A DNA stretch of 64,000 nt from Flavobacterium geliluteum (GTDB lineage Bacteria > Bacteroidota > Bacteroidia > Flavobacteriales > Flavobacteriaceae): contig NZ_JAGFBV010000015.1 in assembly GCF_017948595.1 (NCBI RefSeq), forward strand, positions 47,756-111,755, read 5' to 3'. Below the pieces are notes generated by a model. The model did not search any database, was not told the DNA's origin, and saw only the letters and a program-made list of their open reading frames with translations. This document shows, piece by piece, positions 8,095-16,205 of the stretch; position 1 is the stretch's first letter, and every line of letters starts with the position of its first letter. Position numbers and translations under genes: made by a program.

Positions 8095-8658
8095 TTAAAG
8101 TGAAAGAATATAAGGTAGAATCAGGTTGGCCATGATAAAACCTCCGATCATAAAACAAATTGTGGCCACCAAAGACGGCCATTGCAGGTTTGAAATTCCC
8201 ATGATCGCATGCCCGCTGGTACAACCGCCTGCGTAGCGAGTTCCGAAACCAACCAGAAATCCTCCAACCACAATCATGATAAACCCACGAAGTGTAAATA
8301 AACTTTCCCACGAAAAGAGCTGCTTGGGAAGCAATCCCGAGTGATCAGTGATGCCATAAGATGCTAATTGTTCTGAAAGTTTTGCATTGATTTCGATCGC
8401 ATTTGGATTAGATAGAAAATAAGCAGCGATCATTCCACCAAGGAAAATGCCGAAAACGAAGAATAAATTCCAGCTTTCTTTCTTCCAGTCGTATTTAAAG
8501 AAAGTAATATTTGAAGGAATACAAGAGGCGCAAATATGGCGCAATGACGAACTGATTCCGAATGATTTATTTCCGATAATTAATAAAATAGGAACGGTTA
8601 GCCCAATTAGCGGACCGGAAACGTACCATGGCCAAGGTTCTTTTAGGATTTCTAGCAT
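8095..8658 (-). CDS. YeeE/YedE-family half-transporter (first half)
   Basis: A 187-residue integral membrane protein with at least four membrane segments. The conserved Cys loop GTRYAGGCTSGHAIMGISNL is typical of YeeE/YedE sulfur transporters; a second pair, ICASCIP, lies near residue 45. Eleven bases separate it from the second half. It begins with MLEILKEPWPWYVSGPLIG, a usual start for this family. The likely role is import of thiosulfate or a similar sulfur species, feeding the rhodanese enzyme upstream. The substrate is inferred from family knowledge. Confidence 0.9.
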   Translation of the reverse strand: MLEILKEPWPWYVSGPLIGLTVPILLIIGNKSFGISSSLRHICASCIPSNITFFKYDWKKESWNLFFVFGIFLGGMIAAYFLSNPNAIEINAKLSEQLASYGITDHSGLLPKQLFSWESLFTLRGFIMIVVGGFLVGFGTRYAGGCTSGHAIMGISNLQWPSLVATICFMIGGFIMANLILPYILSL

Positions 8659-8822
8659 ATTTTTAAGGTTCTTAGTTGTAGAGGTTCAAAGGTTCAAAGG
8701 CTTAACCATTATCGCTTTTCGCATCTTTATGTTTGTTATTTTATTTTTAGATTCTGAGTAGCAGAGGCTCAAAGGTTAAAAAAAACCTTTGCTACTTTGT
8801 ACCTCTGCACCTTTGCATCTTT
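8659..8822. repeat. Intercistronic low-complexity repeat region
   Basis: The 164 bp between the MBL-rhodanese and YeeE genes contain repeated words such as aggttcaaagg, plus short complementary arms caaaggtt / aacctttg around 8770-8789. The style matches the repeats between trp genes. No ORF is visible. Confidence 0.55.
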
Positions 8823-10238
8823 TTATTTTAATACTTTACTCTGACAAACAAAATCAGATTTTGGAATATTGGTGTTTGCGATAGCTCCAAAACCGCCTTC
8901 AATTTCGGTAAAGTTTCTAAAACCGCGTGCCTGCAAAATCGAAGCTGCAATCATGCTGCGGTAACCGCCTGCGCAATGCAAATAAAAATGCTCGTTAGTG
9001 TTAATATCTTTTACCCAATCATTAATGTAAGCCAACGGTTTGTTGTACGCATTGTCAATATGTTCTGCACTATATTCTGTTTCTTTACGAATGTCGATTA
9101 CTTTACTGTCCTCAGGTTTAAACTCTTTTGAAAATTGCTCAGCCGAAATTCTATTAACGCTATCTACTTCAAAACCTGCTTTTTCCCAAGCTTTAAAACC
9201 ACCGTCAAGATGTCCGATAATCGCATCAAAACCTACGCGACTTAAACGCGTTACGGCTTCTTCCTCTAAGCCAATTTCGGTAACCAATATAATAGGTTGT
9301 TTAACGTCGGCGATTAAAGTTCCTACCCACGGTGCAAAATCACCGTTGATACCAATATTTACAGACTGCGGAATAAATCCTTTGCTAAAATCACTATTAT
9401 TTCGGGTGTCTAAAATCAAGGCGCCAGTTTCTTCGGCTACAGCCTCAAATTCTTTAACATCAATCGCTTTCATCCCGTTATTCAAAACCGATTCGAAACT
9501 TTCGTAACCTCCTTTATTCATTGCGACATTCATACCAAAATAGGCTGGCGGAGGTAATAATCCATCTGTAACTTCGGTAATAAATTCGGCTTCGGTCATG
9601 TTAGCACGCAACGCATAGTTTGTCGCCTTTTGATTTCCTATCGTCGAAACGGTTTCTTTGCTCATGTTCTTTCCACAGGCACTTCCGGCGCCGTGTGCGG
9701 GATATACGATTACATCATCTGGCAAAGGCATAATTTTATCTCTTAAAGAGTGAAACAAAATTCCGGCCAGTTGATCTTGGGTCATTCCCGCTGCTTTTTG
9801 CGCTAAGTCGGGACGTCCTACATCACCAATAAACAAAGTGTCCCCAGAGAAAAGTGCGTGATCTTTTCCGTTTTCATCAATCAATAAAAAGCTTGTGCTT
9901 TCCATCGTGTGCCCGGGAGTGTGTAACACCTTAATGATAATGTTTCCTATTTTGAATTCTTGTCCGTCTTTGGCTGAAACACAATCAAATTTGCAGGTAG
10001 CATTAGGGCCGTAAACAATAGGCGCCTGAGTTTCTTTGCTAAGATCGACATGTCCCGAAACAAAATCGGCATGAAAATGCGTTTCAAAAATATATTTCAA
10101 TTGTACCTTATCACGTTCTAAACGATCGAGATAAGGTTGGATTTCTCGTAATGGGTCAATAATGGCAGCTTCACCATTTGAAGTAATATAGTAAGCACCT
10201 TGCGCTAAACATCCAGTGTAAATTTGTTCTATTTTCAT
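8823..10238 (-). CDS. MBL-fold hydrolase fused to two rhodanese domains
   Basis: A 471-residue fusion. Residues ~1-230 are a metallo-beta-lactamase domain of the persulfide dioxygenase/BLH type with HFHADFVSGH, HTPGHTMES, FSGDTLFIGDVGRPD and YPAHGAGSACG metal motifs. Two rhodanese domains follow (~260-345 and ~365-460). The first has no Cys in its active loop (LVTEIGLEEEA); the second has CAGGYRS with the sulfur-carrying Cys. Such proteins handle glutathione or low-molecular-weight persulfides. It heads an operon with YeeE/YedE transporters. A -7 box (TACCTTTG, 10265-10272, minus) and a shared motif at 10301-10310 lie upstream. Confidence 0.92.
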   Translation of the reverse strand: MKIEQIYTGCLAQGAYYITSNGEAAIIDPLREIQPYLDRLERDKVQLKYIFETHFHADFVSGHVDLSKETQAPIVYGPNATCKFDCVSAKDGQEFKIGNIIIKVLHTPGHTMESTSFLLIDENGKDHALFSGDTLFIGDVGRPDLAQKAAGMTQDQLAGILFHSLRDKIMPLPDDVIVYPAHGAGSACGKNMSKETVSTIGNQKATNYALRANMTEAEFITEVTDGLLPPPAYFGMNVAMNKGGYESFESVLNNGMKAIDVKEFEAVAEETGALILDTRNNSDFSKGFIPQSVNIGINGDFAPWVGTLIADVKQPIILVTEIGLEEEAVTRLSRVGFDAIIGHLDGGFKAWEKAGFEVDSVNRISAEQFSKEFKPEDSKVIDIRKETEYSAEHIDNAYNKPLAYINDWVKDINTNEHFYLHCAGGYRSMIAASILQARGFRNFTEIEGGFGAIANTNIPKSDFVCQSKVLK

Positions 10239-10264
10239 GATAGTATATCTAAAATATTGTTTGA

Positions 10265-10310
10265 CAAAGGTAACTCTGTTTTTTCGGAAAGTAAGTGACT
10301 AATGTTACAG
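10265..10310 (-). promoter_or_regulatory. Promoter of the MBL-rhodanese operon with candidate Crp/Fnr-type site
   Basis: Reverse-strand TACCTTTG (10265-10272) fits the TAnnTTTG -7 box. About 30 bp further upstream is CTGTAACATT (10301-10310, minus). Close relatives of this 10-mer occur upstream of the crp/fnr-type gene (CTGTTACATT) and the TSUP exporter gene (CAGTAACATT). Function is inferred. Confidence 0.4.
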
Positions 10311-10464
10311 AAATCATTTTTTTTGATTAAAAATGTTTAGAATATTATTGAATAACCCGCATAAGCAAATTTAAGTTTTTCTCTATAAAACATGAAGCAT
10401 AATTTTTAATGAGGCACCAAAAAATTAAATGTTTTTTGTGGTTAGAAATCTGGCTTTTAATAGG

Positions 10465-10472
10465 TAAATTTG
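10465..10472 (+). promoter_or_regulatory. Putative -7 box of cydAB
   Basis: TAAATTTG fits the Bacteroidota TAnnTTTG element, 29 bases before the cydA ATG. A TTTG at 10435-10438 is a candidate upstream element, but the spacing is longer than usual. Confidence 0.45.
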
Positions 10473-10500
10473 TGGAACTTCATAAAACAAATACCGCTCT

Positions 10501-11844
10501 ATGGAAGAAATGCTTTTTTATGACCGAATGCAATTTGCCTTCACCATTACCTTTCACTATCTTTTTCCGCAGCTAACAATGGGTCTTTCGCTGATTATTG
10601 TTTATTTTAAATGGAAATACCTCCGAACTAAAAATGAACAATACAATCATGCTACTCATTTTTGGATGAAGATCTTTGCCCTGAATTTTGCAATGGGTGT
10701 CGTAACAGGAATTCCGATGGAGTTTCAGTTTGGTACTAATTGGGCAAAATTCTCAGAATTGACGGGCGGAATTATCGGACAGACTTTGGCTATGGAAGGC
10801 ATGTTCTCCTTTTTTCTGGAGTCATCCTTTCTCGGCATCTTTTTATTTGGAGAAAAAATAATAGGGCATAAGTGGCATTTTGTAACCGGATTATTAATTA
10901 TGATTGGTTCGTGGGCGAGCGGTTACTTGATTATAGCAACACACTCCTGGATGCAGAATCCAGTTGGTTATGAAATTCTTGAAAACGGAAAATTTGTTTT
11001 GACCAACTTCAAGGCTTTGTTCCTGAATCCGTGGTTATGGCCTTCTTATTTGCACAATCAGGCAGCTTCTTTGGTCACAAGTTCTTTTGTGGTAGCCGGA
11101 ATTGGAGCTTTTTATATTCTGAGTCAAAAGAATGTTTCTTTCGGCAGATTATTTGTAAAGACAGGCGTTGTTTTTGGTTTGATTTCGAGTCTTTTTGTAG
11201 CGGTTCCAACAGGTGATTTACTGGCTAAAAATGTGGTGAAATATCAGCCTGTAACTTTTGCTGCTATGGAAGGAATTTTTCATACCGAAAAAGAAGGTTC
11301 TGAAATTGTTTTAATCGGTCAACCTGACGTAAAAGATAAAAAATTAGACAATAAAATTGCTGTGCCTAATATTCTAAGTTTCTTGACGTACGGGAGCTGG
11401 AACGAAGAAATTAAAGGTCTGGATAAGTTTGATCAAGACTTGCATCCTACCAATATTTCGGGACTTTATTATGCCTATCATATTATGGTGGGACTCGGAA
11501 CGTTATTTATCGGTTTGATGGTTTTGGCTATTTTTCAATTAATTAGAGGAAAATTATACCAAACCAAATGGATTTTATGGTCGCTGATGTTTATGATGCC
11601 GTTTCCTTATATCGCCAACACCACGGGCTGGTATACTGCCGAATTAGGCAGACAACCGTGGCTCGTTTATAATTTATTGCGAACTTCTGCGGGAGCTTCG
11701 CCAACTGTTTCTTCGGGAAATACATTGTTTACTTTGTTGGGTTTTATAGGATTGTATCTTTTACTCGGAATTTTGTTTTTGCTTTTAATTGGAAAAATTA
11801 TTAGTAAAGGCCCGCACACAGAAGTCATAACTGAAAATATATAA
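10501..11844 (+). CDS. cydA: Cytochrome bd quinol oxidase subunit I
   Basis: CydA binds the three haems of cytochrome bd, the high-affinity terminal oxidase that reduces oxygen with electrons from quinol in the inner membrane. At 447 residues it is the short Q-loop form. His19 (TITFHYLFP) is the expected haem ligand. Also seen are the GRQPW signature (TAELGRQPWLVYN) and MPFPYIANTTGWYTAE before it. There are about nine hydrophobic segments. cydB starts two bases after the stop. The operon diverges from the sulfur operon, and bd oxidases are relatively sulfide tolerant, so the adjacency is plausible in function as well as place. Confidence 0.96.
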   Translation: MEEMLFYDRMQFAFTITFHYLFPQLTMGLSLIIVYFKWKYLRTKNEQYNHATHFWMKIFALNFAMGVVTGIPMEFQFGTNWAKFSELTGGIIGQTLAMEGMFSFFLESSFLGIFLFGEKIIGHKWHFVTGLLIMIGSWASGYLIIATHSWMQNPVGYEILENGKFVLTNFKALFLNPWLWPSYLHNQAASLVTSSFVVAGIGAFYILSQKNVSFGRLFVKTGVVFGLISSLFVAVPTGDLLAKNVVKYQPVTFAAMEGIFHTEKEGSEIVLIGQPDVKDKKLDNKIAVPNILSFLTYGSWNEEIKGLDKFDQDLHPTNISGLYYAYHIMVGLGTLFIGLMVLAIFQLIRGKLYQTKWILWSLMFMMPFPYIANTTGWYTAELGRQPWLVYNLLRTSAGASPTVSSGNTLFTLLGFIGLYLLLGILFLLLIGKIISKGPHTEVITENI

Positions 11845-11846
11845 GT

Positions 11847-12923
11847 ATGGAATTTTTTTGGTACGTAGTTTTAATGGGAATTCTGGCCGTTTACATTGTA
11901 TTAGACGGTTACGATTTTGGAGCAGGAATTATTCATTTGTTTTTTGCCAAAACAGAAAAAGATAAAAAAGCAATTACAAGCGCCATTGGCCCGTTTTGGG
12001 ATGCCAACGAAGTTTGGATTATTGCGGCGGGAGGCGTATTGTTTTTTGCTTTTCCTACTTTGTATGCCTCTTCTTTCAGTGGTTTTTATTTGCCTCTGAT
12101 CATGATTTTATGGCTGTTGATTTTTCGTGCTATTGGTTTAGAAATGCGCGGTCAGGTGCATCATCCGATGTGGGAAGCCATCTGGGATAAAGCTTTCGGA
12201 ATTGCAAGTTTGCTTTTGGCCTTGTTTTTTGGGATTGCTCTTGGGAATATTGTCCGTGGTGTTAATCTCGGAATGGTAACCAACGGCGTTTCTACGCAAG
12301 AAGCACATTATTTCTTTTTGCCTTTATGGAATCCTACTTTTAGTCCACAAGCCAATGAATTGGGAATTATTGACTGGTTTACGCTCTTTTTGGGAGTAGT
12401 GAGTGTCGTTGCTTTGATGATTCACGGCGCCAACTGGATTATTTTCAAAACCAATTCGTCTTTGAATCCTCAGCTTAAAAAGTTGGTTTTTAAACTTAAT
12501 ATTGTCTTGCTGGTTTTGGTTATTGTTTCGCTGCAAATCTGGCATTTTATTGAGCCGAAGCCGTTTCATAATTTTGTTGAAAACCCGATTTTATGGTTTT
12601 TCCCAATGATGACTTTTGTTGGTATCATCGGATTGTTTAAGGTCCGATCGTACCAAAAAGATGGCTTGGGATTTTTATTCTCGAGTTTGTTTTTGGTGGG
12701 CGGTTTTGCCTCAACAGCGGTTTCTATTTTTCCTAATGTTTTACCCTCAACCAATAAAGTCAATCCTTCGTTAACGATTTATAATACTGCCGCTGGCGAA
12801 TATGGATTGTATGCGGGAATGAGCTGGTTTTTTATCGCTTTGTTTCTAGTGATTGTTTATTTAATTGTGCAATACCGTGTTTTTACTGGTAAAATGGATG
12901 AGGTTGGGTATGGGGAACATTGA
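11847..12923 (+). CDS. cydB: Cytochrome bd quinol oxidase subunit II
   Basis: CydB is the structural partner of CydA, with eight or more membrane segments over 358 residues. The family start (MEFFWYVVLMGILAVYIVLDGYDFGAGI) and the WDANEVWIIAAGG segment are clear. Only two bases separate it from cydA, so the pair is co-translated. No cydX-like small ORF or cydCD gene follows. Downstream are a dispersed 24-bp motif, an 85-bp repeat and the terminator of the convergent operon. Confidence 0.96.
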   Translation: MEFFWYVVLMGILAVYIVLDGYDFGAGIIHLFFAKTEKDKKAITSAIGPFWDANEVWIIAAGGVLFFAFPTLYASSFSGFYLPLIMILWLLIFRAIGLEMRGQVHHPMWEAIWDKAFGIASLLLALFFGIALGNIVRGVNLGMVTNGVSTQEAHYFFLPLWNPTFSPQANELGIIDWFTLFLGVVSVVALMIHGANWIIFKTNSSLNPQLKKLVFKLNIVLLVLVIVSLQIWHFIEPKPFHNFVENPILWFFPMMTFVGIIGLFKVRSYQKDGLGFLFSSLFLVGGFASTAVSIFPNVLPSTNKVNPSLTIYNTAAGEYGLYAGMSWFFIALFLVIVYLIVQYRVFTGKMDEVGYGEH

Positions 12924-13099
12924 TTTTTTTGAGTTTTTTGCTGCAACTTGACAGATTTTTTATTAAATCTTGTTTTGACAATTCATTAGCTTAATGTGAT
13001 TGCTTCGTTCCTCGCAATGACTTTAAGCAACGTCTGACTGAAAAGTACAAATTACTATTTATCTAGTAAAAAAGGAAAGTTCTAATTTAGCTGAGAGTT

Positions 13100-13184
13100 G
13101 CGTTAGGGATAGGAGCGATATCCTTTTTGTTTTTTCTTTAAAAACAAAAAGATAAAGCGGATAGCCCGACCGAAGGGAACGCCC
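13100..13184 (+). repeat. 85-bp dispersed structured repeat, copy A
   Basis: This copy differs from copy B (52470-52554) at only two of 85 positions. It folds with an outer stem GCGTT / AACGC and a central 12-bp hairpin ctttttgttttt / aaaaacaaaaag. A diverged, inverted third copy at 43784-43878 keeps the layout. Confidence 0.9.
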
Positions 13185-13217
13185 AAATAATGAAAACACT
13201 AGATTTTAAACAAAAAA

Positions 13218-13252
13218 AAGACCGACTCATTCGGGGGGATGAGCCGGTCTTC
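13218..13252 (-). terminator. Terminator of the adhesin-porP-ompA operon
   Basis: The stem aagaccgactcat / atgagccggtctt has one mismatch and is followed on the minus strand by a T run (plus-strand aaaaaaaa at 13212-13219). It lies 40 bp after the OmpA-family stop. Confidence 0.8.
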
Positions 13253-13291
13253 TTGGGTTAAGCTTTTTTATAAATAAAGATTCGGGATGCT

Positions 13292-15232
13292 TTATTGCAT
13301 AGAAACAATAACAAATTCGCTTCTTCGGTTTAACTGATGCTCTTCTTCTGTGCAAGGCACATTATCGGCGCATTTGTTTACCAACTGGCTTTCGCCGTAG
13401 CCTTTGCCGGTTATTCTGGAAGCGGAAATTCCGTTTTGTATAAACCATTGAATGGTGGCTTTGGCTCTTTTGTTAGACAAAGCCATGTTGTATTTTTGTG
13501 TTTGTCTGCTATCTGTATGAGAGCGAACATCTATTTTCATGTTTGGATATTGTTTCATTACCGCTAAAACTTTCTCCAGATCGAAGGCTGCTTCTTTTCG
13601 AATAAAAGATTTATCCAGATCAAAGTAGATAATAGGAATGTCGAGGGTTTTGGCCAAGTCTGTTCCAACACCAATTTGCTTGATTTGCTTTTCGAGCTTT
13701 ACATCTAGTTTTGCTTTATCATCTGAAGGATTAATAGTAATAGGACTTTCGTTGGTTTCATAATCTTGCTTGGCAACTCTGATATGATAGGTTTTGCTGC
13801 ATTTTACATCAAAATTGTAAGTACCATCTGCACCTGAAGTAACTTCGGTAATTTGCTGAAATTTATCGTCAAGCAAAATTACTTTTGCATCGCTTACCGC
13901 CTGATTAGTATCGGCATCTACGATTGTTCCTGACAATTTTTTCTCGCAATCAAGTTTTTTGGTTTCTGTAAATTTATAGATATCATCATTTCCAATTCCG
14001 CCTTGTTTGTTAGAAGAGAAAAAACCTTTTCTGGTCGTATGGTCAATGATAAAGGCAAAATCGTCAAATTTTGTATTTACAGGTTCTCCGATGTTTTGCA
14101 CGCGGTCAAAACTTGCATCTTCCTTGATTTTTGCTACAAATATATCAAGTCCTCCTAAGCCTGGACGTCCGTCGCTGGCAAAATAAAGTTCATTGTCGCC
14201 TGATATAAAAGGAAATGTCTCGCGACCTTCTGTATTGATTTGCGAACCTAGATTTTCGGGTTTTCCAAATGTACCATCGGTATTAATTGTCACACTATAC
14301 AAATCAGACTGACCTAAAGTTCCCGGCATGTCTGAGGCAAAATACAGTTTTTTTTCATCTGCGCTTAAAGCCGGATGCGCAACACTAAACTGATCGCTGT
14401 TAAAAGGTAATTCTACAACATTGGTCCAGGTGTCATCTACAAAATCTGCTTTGTATAATTTTAATAGTGTAATTCTCTTATCGTCCTTTCCTTTTTTTCC
14501 GCGTAAAAAGTTATTTCTTGTAAAATACATCGTCTTTCCATCTTTGGTAAAAATGGGTGTAGATTCATTAAATTTAGAATTGATCTTTTTCTCAAGGCGT
14601 GTTGGATTTTGTAAATTTCCATCCGCATTTAAATCTGCAGTATACAAATTCGTAAAAGACCTATTGGTCCATTTGAATGTTTTTCTGGCTACACTTCCGG
14701 TATCGCGGGCTGAGGCAAATACTAATTTGTTATTGAAAACAGTGCTGCCATAATCAGATTGTTTAGAATTTATGCCTGCATCCAGTATTTCGAATCTTCC
14801 TGAATTTGCTTGAATTTGCTCGAGATAGTTTTTATTATTTTCGAATAAAACACCTCTGGTATCTGTTTTGACTTTCTCGTTAAAAAGGTCAAGCATTTTG
14901 TCTGATTTGGTATAATCACCTGCAGATTTTAGCGCCTGAGCGTATCTGTAATAATATTCGGGCTCTTGCTGATCATTGAGAGCAAATAAGGCATCGTACC
15001 ATTTTACAGCTTTGGTCAGTTCTGCATTAAAATAATATGCATTTCCTAATCTCTGAAACATTTTTTCGTCCTTATACCCATTTTCTGCTACTTTTTCATA
15101 AATAGCAATAGCATCTATATACGCATACTGATCGTATTGTTTCTCGGCTTTACTTAATATTGCTTTTTGAGCCATTACGCCAAAAGAGACAGACGACAAA
15201 AAAGCAGTATAAATTAAAATTTTTACTTTCAT
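13292..15232 (-). CDS. OmpA-family outer-membrane protein with TPR and PD40 repeats
   Basis: A 646-residue protein with a signal peptide (MKVKILIYTAFLSSVSFGVMAQ). It has TPR-like helices (~25-110), WD40-like PD40 strands (~200-410, e.g. KTMYFTRNN, KKLYFASDMPG, NELYFASDGRPG) and a carboxypeptidase-regulatory-like domain (~430-500). A C-terminal OmpA peptidoglycan-binding domain follows (~530-646; IRSHTDSR-type motif as DVRSHTDSRQ, NKRAKATIQWFI). Proteins with this order sit beside porP/sprF genes in Bacteroidota and are linked to T9SS substrate attachment. It starts two bases after the PorP/SprF stop. It probably anchors the PorP-adhesin assembly to peptidoglycan. Confidence 0.92.
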   Translation of the reverse strand: MKVKILIYTAFLSSVSFGVMAQKAILSKAEKQYDQYAYIDAIAIYEKVAENGYKDEKMFQRLGNAYYFNAELTKAVKWYDALFALNDQQEPEYYYRYAQALKSAGDYTKSDKMLDLFNEKVKTDTRGVLFENNKNYLEQIQANSGRFEILDAGINSKQSDYGSTVFNNKLVFASARDTGSVARKTFKWTNRSFTNLYTADLNADGNLQNPTRLEKKINSKFNESTPIFTKDGKTMYFTRNNFLRGKKGKDDKRITLLKLYKADFVDDTWTNVVELPFNSDQFSVAHPALSADEKKLYFASDMPGTLGQSDLYSVTINTDGTFGKPENLGSQINTEGRETFPFISGDNELYFASDGRPGLGGLDIFVAKIKEDASFDRVQNIGEPVNTKFDDFAFIIDHTTRKGFFSSNKQGGIGNDDIYKFTETKKLDCEKKLSGTIVDADTNQAVSDAKVILLDDKFQQITEVTSGADGTYNFDVKCSKTYHIRVAKQDYETNESPITINPSDDKAKLDVKLEKQIKQIGVGTDLAKTLDIPIIYFDLDKSFIRKEAAFDLEKVLAVMKQYPNMKIDVRSHTDSRQTQKYNMALSNKRAKATIQWFIQNGISASRITGKGYGESQLVNKCADNVPCTEEEHQLNRRSEFVIVSMQ

Positions 15233-15234
15233 AA

Positions 15235-16143
15235 TTAGAAAAATCTTGGTGAAGTTATTCGTCCATATTTGTTTAAGAATTCAAAACGCAGGAATATCTC
15301 GTGCGATCCTGAATTATAATTGACCAATTTTGTTGTTTCGCGATCATATGCATAACCCAAATACAAACTGTCTGTGATCTGAAACCCCGCCATGGCACTT
15401 ACTGAAGCACTCCATCTGTAAGCAACACCAATAACAAATTTGTCGTTAAACATAAAGTTGGCAGATGCATCTACTTGCAATGGTGAACCTTCTACCATTT
15501 TGGTTAATAAAGCGGGTTTGAATTTTATGGTTTCGTAACGATCCAAATCAAACACATAACCTGCAATAAAATAATAGTTTATTCGGTCTTTGTAGATCGC
15601 TACTTCATTATCATCATAACGATTGGTCTGAATGAAATTGGGTACCGATAAACCTACATAAGCCTTGTCTGTATGCCAATAAACACCAGCTCCTACATTA
15701 GGGGAGAATTTATTATTAAAATCCTGAAATTGCGGATCACCCTGATCTTCGGGAGTTAATTTAGTAGGGTCTAATTTGAATAAATTGCCAGATCCTTTTA
15801 TACCAAAAGAAAGTTTAGCTGTGGCTGATGTTGGTATAGAATACGAAAAATCGGCTGATAAAGTGTTCTCATTTGTGGGACCAATTTTATCATTTACTAA
15901 TGAAACTCCAATTCCTACATTGTTACCTATTGGTGTATTTACCGAAAAACTGCTTGTTTCTGGTGCGCCATCTAACCCAATCCATTGCGTACGATACAAT
16001 CCGAAAACGCTCATGACTCCTCTGGAACCAGCATAAGCAGGATTGATATTAATGGTGTTATACATGTATTGTGTAAACTGCGCAACTTGCTGAGCAAAAC
16101 TGGCAACCGAACAAAACAATAAAACTAAAACTAATTTTTTCAT
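15235..16143 (-). CDS. PorP/SprF-family type IX secretion membrane protein
   Basis: A 302-residue outer-membrane beta barrel of the PorP/SprF family. The signal peptide (MKKLVLVLLFCSVASFAQ) leads into the diagnostic QFTQYMYNTININPAYAGSRG. Glycine- and aromatic-rich strands and the C-terminal EIFLRFEFL follow. SprF in Flavobacterium is needed for surface delivery of the adhesin SprB, encoded just upstream of it. Here the partner is the 2294-residue adhesin ending 62 bp before. The one-to-one pairing suggests a dedicated tether for that adhesin. Confidence 0.94.
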   Translation of the reverse strand: MKKLVLVLLFCSVASFAQQVAQFTQYMYNTININPAYAGSRGVMSVFGLYRTQWIGLDGAPETSSFSVNTPIGNNVGIGVSLVNDKIGPTNENTLSADFSYSIPTSATAKLSFGIKGSGNLFKLDPTKLTPEDQGDPQFQDFNNKFSPNVGAGVYWHTDKAYVGLSVPNFIQTNRYDDNEVAIYKDRINYYFIAGYVFDLDRYETIKFKPALLTKMVEGSPLQVDASANFMFNDKFVIGVAYRWSASVSAMAGFQITDSLYLGYAYDRETTKLVNYNSGSHEIFLRFEFLNKYGRITSPRFF

Positions 16144-16205
16144 TTATTTTATTTTTAAATAATGGCTCAGCCTAATTGACTAAGCCATTTAATTGGTATA
16201 GTATA

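Larger units (their letters stand above)
12924..13291. other. Gene-free convergent interval after cydB
   Basis: This 368-bp stretch between the convergent cydB and OmpA-family genes has no plausible ORF. It holds the motif gattgcttcgttcctcgcaa (12998-13017, continuing tgac), which I recall as a widespread dispersed bacterial repeat word. It also holds copy A of the 85-bp structured repeat (13100-13184) and a terminator (13218-13252). Confidence 0.7.
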
